A stretch of DNA of 32,211 bases, taken from NCBI GenBank assembly GCA_003388555.1, contig QQVD01000032.1:1-32211 (forward strand), written 5' to 3'. The stretch comes from Acidobacteriota bacterium. Its GTDB lineage: Bacteria; Acidobacteriota; Thermoanaerobaculia; Multivoradales; Multivoraceae. Within the stretch, counting starts at the first letter, position 1. Every line of letters begins with the position of its first letter. Shown here piece after piece: positions 1 to 9,942 of this stretch. The notes beneath the pieces were generated by a model. That model made no database searches. It saw only the letters and a program-made list of their open reading frames with translations, and was not told where the DNA came from. Made by a program: the position numbers and the translations under genes.

Positions 1-1641
<1,641 letters not shown>

Positions 1642-1661
1642 GCGCCCCGAGTCCGGGGCGC
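1642..1661 (+). terminator. GC hairpin directly after uup-like gene
   Basis: GCGCCCCG and CGGGGCGC form a perfect 8-bp stem with loop AGTC, starting at the base after the stop codon. No U-rich tract follows, so termination may be weak or Rho-assisted. Its position between the ATPase and the regulated efflux operon suits a transcription boundary. Confidence 0.5.
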
Positions 1662-1694
1662 GGAGCAGGTGGGTGGCGTGGGAGCCCCGTCGGT

Positions 1695-1714
1695 CGCCGC
1701 CGCGATCGGCGGCG
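1695..1714 (+). terminator. Second GC hairpin upstream of efflux operon
   Basis: CGCCGCCG and CGGCGGCG form a perfect 8-bp stem with loop CGAT. It lies between the first hairpin and the operator palindrome. It lacks a U tract. It could be a second terminator or simply a GC-rich palindrome. Confidence 0.35.
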
Positions 1715-1756
1715 CCGTGGGTTGCGTCCCGTCGCCGGGTGCGCCAGGATCCCTGT

Positions 1757-1796
1757 CGAACGATTGTTTGAAACATCCGTTCCAAACATGCGTTCG
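1757..1796. promoter_or_regulatory. Palindromic operator candidate for the TetR/CecR-type regulator
   Basis: The core arms TGTTTGAAAC (1765-1774) and GTTCCAAACA (1779-1788) match as an inverted repeat at 9 of 10 positions. Outside them, CGAACG (1757-1762) and CGTTCG (1791-1796) form a second pair around the same centre (1776.5). By hand count 16 of 20 symmetric positions pair. The site is AT-richer than its surroundings and lies 33 bases before the regulator's start codon. This is the arrangement expected of an autoregulating TetR-family repressor; binding is inferred, not shown. Confidence 0.65.
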
Positions 1797-1828
1797 AAGG
1801 TCGGTGGTGGACGCAGAGGAATTCGACG

Positions 1829-2518
1829 ATGGGAACACCCGCAGATTCGGAGAAGGCACGCAGCCGCCTGGAGGAGGCGGCGCGCGAGGTGTTCGCCGAA
1901 CACGGCTACCAGGGCGCCACGGTGCGCGAGATCTGCCGTCGCGCCGGACAGAACCCGAGCTCGATCAACTACCACTTCGGCACCAAGGAGGACCTCTACC
2001 GCAAGATCCTGCGCCAGGTCGGGCCACCTGAGGACGCGCCGCCGGTCGCCCTGATCGAGGAGGCGAGCCCGCGCCAGCGTCTGCGCGCCTTCATCGCCTA
2101 CTTCCTCGCCGAGACCCTCGGTGGGGAAGAGCAGCCCTGGAAGGCCCGGGTGATGGCGCACGAGTTCGCCGCCCCGACTCCGCTGCTCGACGAGCTGGTG
2201 CAGGGCGCGATCCGTCCTCACTTCGAGATGCTTCACGCCACGGTCGCCGAGCTGCTCGGAGTAGCGGGAGATCGGACGGCGCCGATCGATCAGCTGGTCA
2301 CCGACCACGCCTTCGGCGTGGTGTCGCAGGTGGTGTTCTACCGTCATTCGAGGCCGGTGGTGGAGCGGGTCGCGCGGCGCCGCTACGGCGCCACCGACAT
2401 GGAGCGCCTGGCGGACCACATCGCGCGGGCGGTCCTCGCCGCGATCGCCGCCGACCGCCGCCGCGTAGCTGCGTGCACGAGGCAACGTCGCGCCGAGGCC
2501 GAGGAGGTTGCTGGATGA
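1829..2518 (+). CDS. TetR/AcrR-family regulator, CecR-like
   Basis: DNA-binding repressor expected to control the downstream pump. Residues about 10-55 form a TetR helix-turn-helix, with GATVREICRRAG followed by the INYHFGTKEDLY recognition-helix region. The C-terminal part (RAFIAYFLAETLGGEEQPWKA, split in my reading into two helices) resembles the ligand domain of CecR/YbiH, which in E. coli controls an efflux operon. Length is 229 aa, normal for the family. The ATG at 1829 follows AGAGGA by 8 bases. The stop overlaps the next gene's ATG, making this the first gene of a four-gene efflux operon. A large palindrome just upstream (1757-1796) suggests autoregulation. The inducer is unknown. Confidence 0.88.
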   Translation: MGTPADSEKARSRLEEAAREVFAEHGYQGATVREICRRAGQNPSSINYHFGTKEDLYRKILRQVGPPEDAPPVALIEEASPRQRLRAFIAYFLAETLGGEEQPWKARVMAHEFAAPTPLLDELVQGAIRPHFEMLHATVAELLGVAGDRTAPIDQLVTDHAFGVVSQVVFYRHSRPVVERVARRRYGATDMERLADHIARAVLAAIAADRRRVAACTRQRRAEAEEVAG

Positions 2519-4104
2519 CACCTTTTCGAGGCGCTTTCCCCCTCGCCGACCGCCGGCGCTCGGCGCACCGCCGGATCGTCTGGGCGTCGGTGGGCTTCGC
2601 GGGGCTTGCCGGCTGCGCCCACCAGAGCGTGTTGCCGAGCGCGGCCGAGCTCGAGCCGCCGCCGGCCTACGCCTGGCAGTCGGAGCTGACGGCCGAGACC
2701 GGCTTGGCTGCGGACGAGCTCTGTGCGGTGCTCGGCGGCGAAGAGCAGCGGGCGGCGCAGGAGCGCCTGCTCGCCGGCAGCTGGGATCTCGCCGCCGGTC
2801 TGGCGCGCTTCGTCGCCGCCGACGCGCGGGCGCGCGAAGTCGGCGCCACTCTGCGACCGCAGGTCAACGCCCAGCTGCAGGTGACGCGCGCCGCGGGCGG
2901 GGCCTTCGGTGCCGCCGCCGGCATCGGTGGCGCCGGATTCGGCAACAGCGCGGTGACCACATACCAGCCGGCGGTCGCCGCGAGCTGGGAGGTGGACGTC
3001 TGGGGCCGACTCCGCTCCCGGCGTGCCGCGGCACTCGCCGACAGCGCCGCGGCGCTCGAGGATCTGCGAGGACTCGGCGTGTCGCTCTCGGCCAGCCTCG
3101 CCGAGCTGTCGTTCGGCATCGCCGCCGAGCGGGCGCTGCTCGAGGTACTCGAGCGGCAGCGGCAGTCCTCGCAGCGTTTCCTCGAGCTCGTCGAGCTGCG
3201 CTTCGGCCAGGGCTTCGGCGCGGCGCAGGACATCGGACGCCAGAAGGAACAGCTGCTCGGCCTCGACGGCCAGATCGACCTCGCCCGGGGCCGGCTGCGG
3301 GGTCTGCTGACGCAGCGGGCGGCGCTTCTCGGTGAGCTGGATCCGCTCGCGGAGTCGGACGCGGGGGCGTCGGCGGGGATCGGCGAGGCACTGTCCCAGG
3401 CCGTCGAGGCGCCGCTGCCCGAGATCGGGGTACCGGCCGAGCTCGTCGACCAGAGGCCCGACGTGCGCTCGGCGCGACGCCGGCTCGAGGCCGCCGATCG
3501 CAGGCTCGCCGCGGCAGTGCGCGAGTGGCTGCCGGGCCTGACCATCACCGGCACCCTGTTCGACTTCCAGCGCTCCCTGTCGGATCTGTTCGAGGACCTG
3601 TTCTGGCAGGTCGTCGGCAGCGCCTCGCAGTCGGTCTACCAGGGCGGCGCACGCGCCGCCCGCATCGAGCAGGCGCAGGCTACGGCCGACGAGGCGTTGG
3701 CCGCCTACGCCGCTGCCCTGGTCGGCGCGGTGCGCGAGGTCGAGGGCGCGGTCATCGCGCTGGTCTCCCAGCGCCAGCTGCTCGACAACCTGGAGCGTCG
3801 CGCCGAGGAGTCCGGGCGCGTTCTCGAGCTGACCCGCGCCTCCTACCGCGAAGGCGCCACCGACTACCTCAACGTGATCACCGCGCTGCAGGCGACGCAG
3901 TCGCTGGAGCAGCAGACGGTGGAGGCGCAGCGCCAGCAGCTCGCCGGGCGGGTGCGGCTGTGCCGCGCTCTCGGCCTGCCGAGCGGCGCGCCGCGCGAGA
4001 TGTTCGATTTCCTCCGGCCCGCGAGGACCTCCGCCGAGCCGGCCGAGCGCGCCGAGTCCGAGACCGCTTCCCTCTCCGCGGCGAGAGGTCAGGAGAAGAG
4101 ATGA
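2515..4104 (+). CDS. Outer-membrane efflux lipoprotein (TolC/NodT family)
   Basis: Outer-membrane channel of a tripartite RND pump. The start chosen is ATG 2515: it overlaps the regulator's TGA (ATGA) and follows GAGGAGG, whereas the frame's upstream GTG at 2473 lies deep inside the regulator. A basic N-terminus and hydrophobic segment end in lipobox LAGC, with lipidated Cys about residue 34, as in NodT-type factors. The body (529 aa) shows the duplicated outer-membrane efflux-protein repeats: long Ala/Glu/Arg-rich helices, the 'VDQRPDVRSARRRLEAAD' segment near the middle, and a 'YREGATDYLNVITA' segment in the second repeat. It is somewhat longer than the usual 450-490 aa because of N- and C-terminal tails. 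It is translationally coupled to both neighbours. Confidence 0.92.
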   Translation: MTPFRGAFPLADRRRSAHRRIVWASVGFAGLAGCAHQSVLPSAAELEPPPAYAWQSELTAETGLAADELCAVLGGEEQRAAQERLLAGSWDLAAGLARFVAADARAREVGATLRPQVNAQLQVTRAAGGAFGAAAGIGGAGFGNSAVTTYQPAVAASWEVDVWGRLRSRRAAALADSAAALEDLRGLGVSLSASLAELSFGIAAERALLEVLERQRQSSQRFLELVELRFGQGFGAAQDIGRQKEQLLGLDGQIDLARGRLRGLLTQRAALLGELDPLAESDAGASAGIGEALSQAVEAPLPEIGVPAELVDQRPDVRSARRRLEAADRRLAAAVREWLPGLTITGTLFDFQRSLSDLFEDLFWQVVGSASQSVYQGGARAARIEQAQATADEALAAYAAALVGAVREVEGAVIALVSQRQLLDNLERRAEESGRVLELTRASYREGATDYLNVITALQATQSLEQQTVEAQRQQLAGRVRLCRALGLPSGAPREMFDFLRPARTSAEPAERAESETASLSAARGQEKR

Positions 4105-5405
4105 AGATCCGGGTCGCGATTCCGTTCCTGTCGTTTCTCCTCTTCGTCGCCATCGCGGCGCTGGTGGTGAAGACCGCGAAGCAGCCCGAGCCCGAGCAGC
4201 GCGTCGACCTCGGCGCGCTGGTCGAGGTCGTCGAGGTGCGGCGCGACGCCCACCGCATCGACGTGCAGGCGCAGGGCACGGTGCTGCCGGCGCGTCGGGT
4301 GGTGGTGCAGCCGCAGGTCGCCGGGCGGGTCGAGTGGATCGCCGAGGCCTTCCAGCCCGGCGGGCGCTTCTCCGCCGGCGCTCCTCTCTTCCGCATCGAG
4401 CAGGCCGACTACGAGCTGGCAGTGGCGACGGCGCGCTCGGCGCTCGCCGAGGCCGAGGCGCAGCTGGCGCTCGAGCAGGGGCGCGGCCGCGTCGCCGAGC
4501 GCGAGTGGGAGCTGTTCCGCGACGAGCTCGACGACGAGCAGCGCGAGGCGGCGCTGGCTCTGCGCCAACCCCAGCTGCAGTCGGCGCGGGCGGCGGTTGC
4601 GGCCGCCCAGTCCCGTCTCCGGCGTGCGGAGCTGGATCTCGAGCGCACCACGGTCAGGGCTCCCTGGAACGCTCTGGTCCTCGACGAGTCGCTCGACGTC
4701 GGACAGACGGTGGGGATCCAGAGTGTCGTGGCCACCCTGGTCGGCTCCGACGTCTTCTGGGTGCGCGCCGCGGTGCCGGTCGACCAGCTCGCGGCGGTCG
4801 ACCTCGAGGCGGGCGGCGACCGGCCCGGAACCTCGAGAGCCTGGGTGCGCGCCGACGGCGGACAGTCGGCGGCGCCGAGAACCGGCCGTGTGCTGCGACT
4901 GCTCGGCGACGTCGAGCCGGCCGGACGGCTGGCGCGCGTGCTGATCGAGGTCCCCGACCCGCTCGATGCGCCGCAGGGCGGCGGCGATCCTGCCGATCGG
5001 CTGCTGCTCGACGCGTACGTCGACGTGACCATCGAGGGCGCCGAGGAGCGCCAGCTCTTCGAGCTGTCCCGGAACTGGTTGCAGGACGGCAATTCGGTCT
5101 GGCTCTTTCGTGACGGCACGCTCGATGTGCGTCAGGTCGATGTTGCCTGGCGCGACGCCGACCGAGTATGGGTGGACGAGGGACTGGCTGACGGCGATCT
5201 GGTGGTCACCTCGCGCATCGCGACGCCGGTGCAGGGCATGAAGCTGCGCCGGCTCGCCGATCCCGGGCGGTCGCCGTCGCGCGACGGTGCGCCGGTGCGC
5301 ATCGGTGGTGACGTTTCGGGGGCGCAGCCCGCGCGGGGCGAGACCCCTTCCGCGGCGGGCGCCGCCGGCTCCGAGCCGGTCGGCGAGGAGGGAACGACGC
5401 CATGA
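4101..5405 (+). CDS. RND efflux periplasmic adaptor (membrane fusion protein)
   Basis: Periplasmic adaptor linking the RND permease to the outer-membrane factor. ATG 4101 overlaps the previous stop (ATGA) and follows AGGAGAAGAG. Residues 5-23 are a single membrane anchor without a lipobox. A barrel-sandwich (lipoyl-like) half-motif lies at about 68-100 (QVAGRVEWI ... GAPLFRIE), then a helical hairpin at about 103-180 rich in Ala/Glu/Arg, and the second lipoyl half with the conserved T-V-R-A-P segment near 184-188. Beta-barrel and membrane-proximal domains follow. The 434-aa length is usual; the last 50 or so residues are a Pro/Gly/Ala-rich tail of no evident fold. Substrate cannot be told. 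Confidence 0.92.
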   Translation: MKIRVAIPFLSFLLFVAIAALVVKTAKQPEPEQRVDLGALVEVVEVRRDAHRIDVQAQGTVLPARRVVVQPQVAGRVEWIAEAFQPGGRFSAGAPLFRIEQADYELAVATARSALAEAEAQLALEQGRGRVAEREWELFRDELDDEQREAALALRQPQLQSARAAVAAAQSRLRRAELDLERTTVRAPWNALVLDESLDVGQTVGIQSVVATLVGSDVFWVRAAVPVDQLAAVDLEAGGDRPGTSRAWVRADGGQSAAPRTGRVLRLLGDVEPAGRLARVLIEVPDPLDAPQGGGDPADRLLLDAYVDVTIEGAEERQLFELSRNWLQDGNSVWLFRDGTLDVRQVDVAWRDADRVWVDEGLADGDLVVTSRIATPVQGMKLRRLADPGRSPSRDGAPVRIGGDVSGAQPARGETPSAAGAAGSEPVGEEGTTP

Positions 5406-8400
5406 GGGACACCTCCCCGCGTCCGGGTTCGATCGAGCCGCAGCCGACCCGCCGCGGCCCTCTCGCCTGGATGGCCAGCAACGCGGTGGCCGCCAACCTG
5501 ATGATGCTCTTCTTCATCGTCGGGGGCCTGGTCTTCTCGCGTTCGGTGAAGCAGGAGGTCTTCCCCGAGGTCGATCTCGACATCGTCACCGTTCGGGTGC
5601 CCTACCCGGGCGCCTCGCCCGAGGAGGTCGAGGAGGGCGTGGTGCTCGCGATCGAGGAGGAGATCAGCGGCGTCGACGGCATCAAGCGCATCTCGTCCAC
5701 TGCCGCCGAGGGCTCGGGCGTCGTGGTCGCCGAGCTGCTGATCACCACCAACCCCGACCGCGCCCTGGCCGACATCAAGAGCGCCGTCGACCGCATCACC
5801 TCGTTCCCGCAGGACGCCGAGCGCCCGATCATCTCGCTGGCCAACCTGCGCCGGGAGGTCGTGCGCGTGGTGGTGCACGGCGACGTGCCGGTGCGCACCC
5901 TCGATCGCCTGGTCGAGGACTTCCGCGCCGAGCTGCTCGCCGACGACCGGGTCACCGTGGCGGAGAAGGCCGGGCTGCCGCCGCCGGAGATCAGCATCGA
6001 GGTTCCCTCCGAGAACCTGCGGCGCTACGGCCTGACCCTGCCGCAGATCGCCCAGGCGGTATCGGCCGCCTCGATCGACCTGCCTGCCGGCTCGGTGAAG
6101 ACCGGCGCCGGCGAGGTGCTGGTGCGCACCACCGAGCGGCGCGACTACGGCGAGGAGTTCGGCGACATCGTGGTCCTGGCGCGCCCCGACGGCTCGCGGG
6201 TGCGGGTGCGCGACATCGCGACGGTGATCGACGGCTACCAGGACACCGACGAAAGGGCCTTCTTCGACGGCGAGCCGGCTGTCGAGCTGGCGGTGTACCG
6301 GGTTGGCAGGGAATCGCCGATCGACGTCTCCGACGCGGTGCGCGAGCTGGTCGAGGAACGCTCCGAGGTGCTGCCGTACTCGGTCGGCATCGCACTGCTC
6401 AACGACGAGTCGACCAACTTCCGCGAGCGCATGTCGCTGCTGTTGCGCAACGGGCTCTTCGGCGCCGTCCTGGTGCTCTGCATCCTCGGCCTCTTCCTCG
6501 AGCCACGCATCGCCTTCTGGGTGTCGCTGGGCATCCCGATCAGCTTCCTCGGTGCCTTCCTCTTCATCCCCATGGCGGGGATCTCGATCAACCTGATCTC
6601 GCTCTTCGCCTTCGTGCTGGTGCTCGGCATCGTGGTCGACGACGCGGTGGTCGTCGGCGAGGCGATCTACCACCGCAGGCGGGCCGGCGGAACGCGGCTC
6701 GAGGCCGCGGTCGACGGCACCCGCGAGGTGCTGACCCCGGTCGTCTTCGCGGTGCTGACGACGATCATCGCCTTCGCGCCGTTGCTCTTCGTGCCCGGCG
6801 TCACCGGCAAGTTCTTCAAGAACATCCCGTTGATCGTCATCCCGATCCTGGTGATCTCACTGGTCGAGTCGCTGCTCATCCTGCCGGCCCACCTGGCACA
6901 CGTGCCGCGTCTCAAGGTGCGTAGCAACGGCGACGCCAGCTTCTTCCAGCGTCTCTCCGCCCGTCAGCGCCGCTTCTCGGATCGCTTCGAGGAGCGCGTC
7001 GAGGAGGGCATGCCGCCGCGACTCGAAGGGCTGTGCGGTCGCCGCTACCTGGTGCTGGCGGTGGCGACCGGGCTGCTGGTCGTCTCGCTGTCCTTCGTGG
7101 TCTCGGGGCGGCTGAAGTTCAACTTTTTCCCCTCGGTCGAGGGCGACCGCATCGCCGCCACGGTGCAGCTGCCGTTCGGCGCTCCCGACAGCGAGACCGA
7201 GCGGGTGACCAGGCGGGTGCTCGAGGCGGCCGAAGAGGTGCGTGCCGAGCTCAACCAGGAAGACGAGGGTAGCGCCGAGGACGTGGTCGACAGCATCCTG
7301 ATGCGGGTCGGCTCGACGTCGGTGGGTGGCTTCAGCCCGGGCGGCATCCAGACCCAGAGCGGGTCGCACATCGGCGAGGTGTCGGTCAACCTGGTCTCCG
7401 GTGAGGTGCGCGACACCAGCTCCACCGAGTTCATCCGCCGCTGGCGCGAGCGCGTCGGCGAGCTGGCCGGCGTCGAGCGCCTCGCGTTCAACTTCGCCGA
7501 CGGCCCGTCGGCCGGCGCCAAGGTCTCGGTGCAACTGTCGCACAACGACATCGCTACCCTCGAGCGTGCCGCCACCCGCGTCGCCGCCGCGCTCGCCGAA
7601 TACCCCGGGGTGTTCGACATCGACGACGGTTTCCAACGCGGCAAGCCGCAGCTCGATCTGGAGCTGAAGCCGGTCGCCAGGGCGCTGGGGATCAGCGAGC
7701 GCGACCTGGCGCTGCAGGTGCGCGGCGCATTCTTCGGCGCCGAGGCCAGCCGCCAGCAGCGTGGCCGCGACGAGGTGCGCACCTACGTGCGCCTACCCGA
7801 GGCGGAGCGCGACTCGGTTCACTTCATCGAGAGCCTGATGATCCGAACACCCGGCGGCGGCGAGATCCCACTCGAGGAGGCGGCCTACGTCGAGCGCGGG
7901 CGTTCCTTCACCGAGATCAGCCGCCTCGCCGGCCGCCGCACGGTGGCGGTCACCGCCGACGTCGACCCCCAGGTCACCACCGGCAGCGAGATCTCCAGGA
8001 TCCTCGCCGACGACGTGCTGCCGCAGGTGCAGCAGGAGATCGCCGGCCTCGGCTTCACCTTCACCGGCGAGCAGGAGGAGCAGGCCGACTCGGTCGCCGC
8101 GCTGGGCCGCGGCGTCATGGTGGCGATGATGGCGATGTACGGCCTGATGGCGGTCGCCTTCCGCAGCTACGGCCAGCCCCTCGTGGTGCTCTCCGTCGTG
8201 CCCTTCGGCCTCATCGGCGCCATCTTCGGCCATCTGGTGATGGGCTACGACCTCAGCTTCCTCAGCGTCTTCGGCCTGGTGGCCCTGACCGGAGTCGTGG
8301 TCAACGACTCCCTGGTGCTGATCACCGCGATCAACGATCAGCGTCGTGCCGGCGTACCCGTGCTCGAGGCGGTGGTGCAGGGCACCACCCGCCGCGTGCG

Positions 8401-8650
8401 CCCCGTGCTCCTCACCTCGCTGACCACCTTCTTCGGCCTCGCGCCGATGATCTTCGAGCGCTCCCTGCAGGCGCGCTTCCTCATCCCCATGGTGCTCAGC
8501 CTCGGCTACGGAGTGCTGCTGGTCACCGGCATCGCCCTGGTCCTGGTGCCGTGCACCTACATGATGCTGGAGGACTTCAAGCGCGGCGTGGCGAGGGTGC
8601 TGGGGGGAGAGGAGGAAGAAGAGGGAGCGGGGGAGCAGGCGGTGGCGTGA
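5402..8650 (+). CDS. RND multidrug efflux permease (AcrB/HAE1-like)
   Basis: Inner-membrane proton/substrate antiporter of the tripartite pump, 1082 aa, close to the family norm. TM1 is at about residues 30-47, followed by the first porter loop (FPEVDLDIVTVRVPYPGA), TM2-6 around 345-510, a second large periplasmic loop, and TM8-12 from about 900. The TM4 proton-relay Asp pair is present (VVDDAVVVGEAIY, about 411-423). The TM10 position that carries Lys in AcrB reads GVVVNDSLVL, with no Lys, a variation seen in many non-enterobacterial RND permeases. ATG 5402 overlaps the adaptor stop (ATGA). Its stop codon (8648-8650) directly abuts that of the convergent methyltransferase gene, with no spacer for a terminator. 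Substrate is unknown. Confidence 0.93.
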   Translation: MRDTSPRPGSIEPQPTRRGPLAWMASNAVAANLMMLFFIVGGLVFSRSVKQEVFPEVDLDIVTVRVPYPGASPEEVEEGVVLAIEEEISGVDGIKRISSTAAEGSGVVVAELLITTNPDRALADIKSAVDRITSFPQDAERPIISLANLRREVVRVVVHGDVPVRTLDRLVEDFRAELLADDRVTVAEKAGLPPPEISIEVPSENLRRYGLTLPQIAQAVSAASIDLPAGSVKTGAGEVLVRTTERRDYGEEFGDIVVLARPDGSRVRVRDIATVIDGYQDTDERAFFDGEPAVELAVYRVGRESPIDVSDAVRELVEERSEVLPYSVGIALLNDESTNFRERMSLLLRNGLFGAVLVLCILGLFLEPRIAFWVSLGIPISFLGAFLFIPMAGISINLISLFAFVLVLGIVVDDAVVVGEAIYHRRRAGGTRLEAAVDGTREVLTPVVFAVLTTIIAFAPLLFVPGVTGKFFKNIPLIVIPILVISLVESLLILPAHLAHVPRLKVRSNGDASFFQRLSARQRRFSDRFEERVEEGMPPRLEGLCGRRYLVLAVATGLLVVSLSFVVSGRLKFNFFPSVEGDRIAATVQLPFGAPDSETERVTRRVLEAAEEVRAELNQEDEGSAEDVVDSILMRVGSTSVGGFSPGGIQTQSGSHIGEVSVNLVSGEVRDTSSTEFIRRWRERVGELAGVERLAFNFADGPSAGAKVSVQLSHNDIATLERAATRVAAALAEYPGVFDIDDGFQRGKPQLDLELKPVARALGISERDLALQVRGAFFGAEASRQQRGRDEVRTYVRLPEAERDSVHFIESLMIRTPGGGEIPLEEAAYVERGRSFTEISRLAGRRTVAVTADVDPQVTTGSEISRILADDVLPQVQQEIAGLGFTFTGEQEEQADSVAALGRGVMVAMMAMYGLMAVAFRSYGQPLVVLSVVPFGLIGAIFGHLVMGYDLSFLSVFGLVALTGVVVNDSLVLITAINDQRRAGVPVLEAVVQGTTRRVRPVLLTSLTTFFGLAPMIFERSLQARFLIPMVLSLGYGVLLVTGIALVLVPCTYMMLEDFKRGVARVLGGEEEEEGAGEQAVA

Positions 8651-9568
8651 TCAGCGCGGTGCGCAGACCGCCAGCAGGAAGTGCGGCCTGAGGTGCCCGC
8701 TGCTCAACATGCGCTCCTCGATGGCGAAGATCATCTCGAGGATCTCGACCGACGCGGGGTCGTCGGCGACGAAGTTGCCGGCAATACCGTCGAGCAGGAA
8801 CTGCAGGATGGTGCCTCCTGCGGAGTTGACCTCGATCAGTTCAAAGCGCTCCTCCAGCACCCGCGGGATGTCGGAGCTGCGGATCGACTCCGACGGATCG
8901 ACCCTGGCGACCTCCGCCGGGTCGGGGAAGGCGACACGCTGCCGGACCTTGCCGCGATCGAACTCGGCGTGTGAGCGACGGTATCGCGCCGGAATGAGCG
9001 AGAAGGTCGCCTCGATCACGCGCCTCTCCTCCGGCGAGAGATCGAAGCGGTCGGGTCCAACGTACTCGTTCACGAACAGGCGCCCGTCGCGCTTGAGACC
9101 GCGGGAACACGACTCGAGCGCCTGTTCGAGATTCTCCAGGTGGTGGAGCGACGAGTCGAAGAAGATCGCATCGTAGGCCTCCTCCTCGAGCTCCAACGCT
9201 TCGGCGTCCGCTACGCGGTAGTGGAGCCGATCGCCGAGGCCGGCCTCGGCTGCCCGTCGCGTCGCGATCTCCACGCGCCGCGGCGCGATGTCGATGCCTT
9301 CGATTCGTACGGCCGCGTCGAGCAGCGCCAGGTGCCGTTCGAGGTCTCCATCGCCGCAGCCGACGGTCAGGATGCGCTCCACCGGCCTGGCCGGGCCGAG
9401 GTGGCGCTCGACGCAGTGGTTCACCCAGTGGGTGTTCTGGCCCCGGGTGGCCAACTGCTGGTGTCTCTGGGCGACGAGGGGGTTCGCCAGCCAGTAGGTC
9501 GGACCGTCGAACACGTCGTTGGTCTTGTGGTCCCAGTACGCTGCTACGGTCTCGTCCCGCGTAGTCAT
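8651..9568 (-). CDS. Class I SAM-dependent methyltransferase
   Basis: Cytosolic methyltransferase of 305 aa. SAM motif I is ILTVGCGDGDLE (about residues 66-77), followed by the acidic loop EGIDIAPRRVEIA, and motif IV/post-IV AYDAIFFDSSLHHLENLEQAL, with a Rossmann C-terminal half (LKRDGRLFVNEYVGP). The SSLHH segment resembles small-molecule or glycan O/N-methyltransferases of the Methyltransf_11/25 group. An N-terminal region of about 60 residues (YWDHKTNDVFDGPTYW) precedes the Rossmann core. It starts at ATG 9568 with only a weak GA-rich ribosome site. Proximity to the polysaccharide genes suggests glycan or precursor methylation, but the substrate is not visible from sequence. Confidence 0.85.
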   Translation of the reverse strand: MTTRDETVAAYWDHKTNDVFDGPTYWLANPLVAQRHQQLATRGQNTHWVNHCVERHLGPARPVERILTVGCGDGDLERHLALLDAAVRIEGIDIAPRRVEIATRRAAEAGLGDRLHYRVADAEALELEEEAYDAIFFDSSLHHLENLEQALESCSRGLKRDGRLFVNEYVGPDRFDLSPEERRVIEATFSLIPARYRRSHAEFDRGKVRQRVAFPDPAEVARVDPSESIRSSDIPRVLEERFELIEVNSAGGTILQFLLDGIAGNFVADDPASVEILEMIFAIEERMLSSGHLRPHFLLAVCAPR

Positions 9569-9942
9569 CGAGTTCGGTCTCTCTTCGAGGGAGCTGTGGT
9601 CGTCCCCGGTGGCGCGAGGCGCCGCCGTCGCCGTTCCGGTCTCGTCAGTCCTCGGCCTCGCTTGCGAGCGAGCCCCGTTCCGTCTCTCGGGCCCGCCAGG
9701 CCCCGAACCGCCTCGCCACGTCGGCTCCCTGGCGGGCGCCCGCTGGCGGCGACCGCAGGTGATCTCCGCCGCGCGGAGCGCCTCGTCGGCACCGACTCCG
9801 ACCTCTCGTCGCCTCGGGGTCCGCTCGACACTCTACAATGGCCGCACCGCCTCGGTTCGAGCACAATGGTCGCGACGGCGCGACGCCCGGGACGAGAGTT
9901 TCGGGGACGATCGGGCAGAGTGATTCCAGCCCTCCTGGAGCG
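9569..9942. other. Divergent intergenic region, methyltransferase / sigma factor
   Basis: A 374-base gene-free stretch between divergent genes. It holds a 6-bp hairpin (CTCGCT and AGCGAG, 9657-9672, loop TGCG) and, near its right end, TACAAT at 9834-9839, a good -10 hexamer. No convincing -35 is seen 16-18 bases upstream. The TACAAT overlaps an in-frame ATG at 9838, so that ATG is probably untranscribed or in the promoter; the sigma factor is therefore started at 9943. Nothing else is recognised. Confidence 0.5.
9834..9839 (+). promoter_or_regulatory. Possible -10 element for sigma/anti-sigma operon
   Basis: TACAAT matches the sigma-70 -10 consensus at five of six positions, about 100 bases before the chosen sigma-factor start. 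No good -35 was found, so this may be coincidental or belong to an alternative sigma factor's promoter. Confidence 0.3.

Noticed and set aside
9838-9942. Longer sigma factor starting at ATG 9838
   Set aside because: That ATG overlaps a TACAAT -10-like hexamer, the extra 35 residues are Pro/Gly/Arg filler, and ATG 9943 has CTGGAG at suitable spacing.
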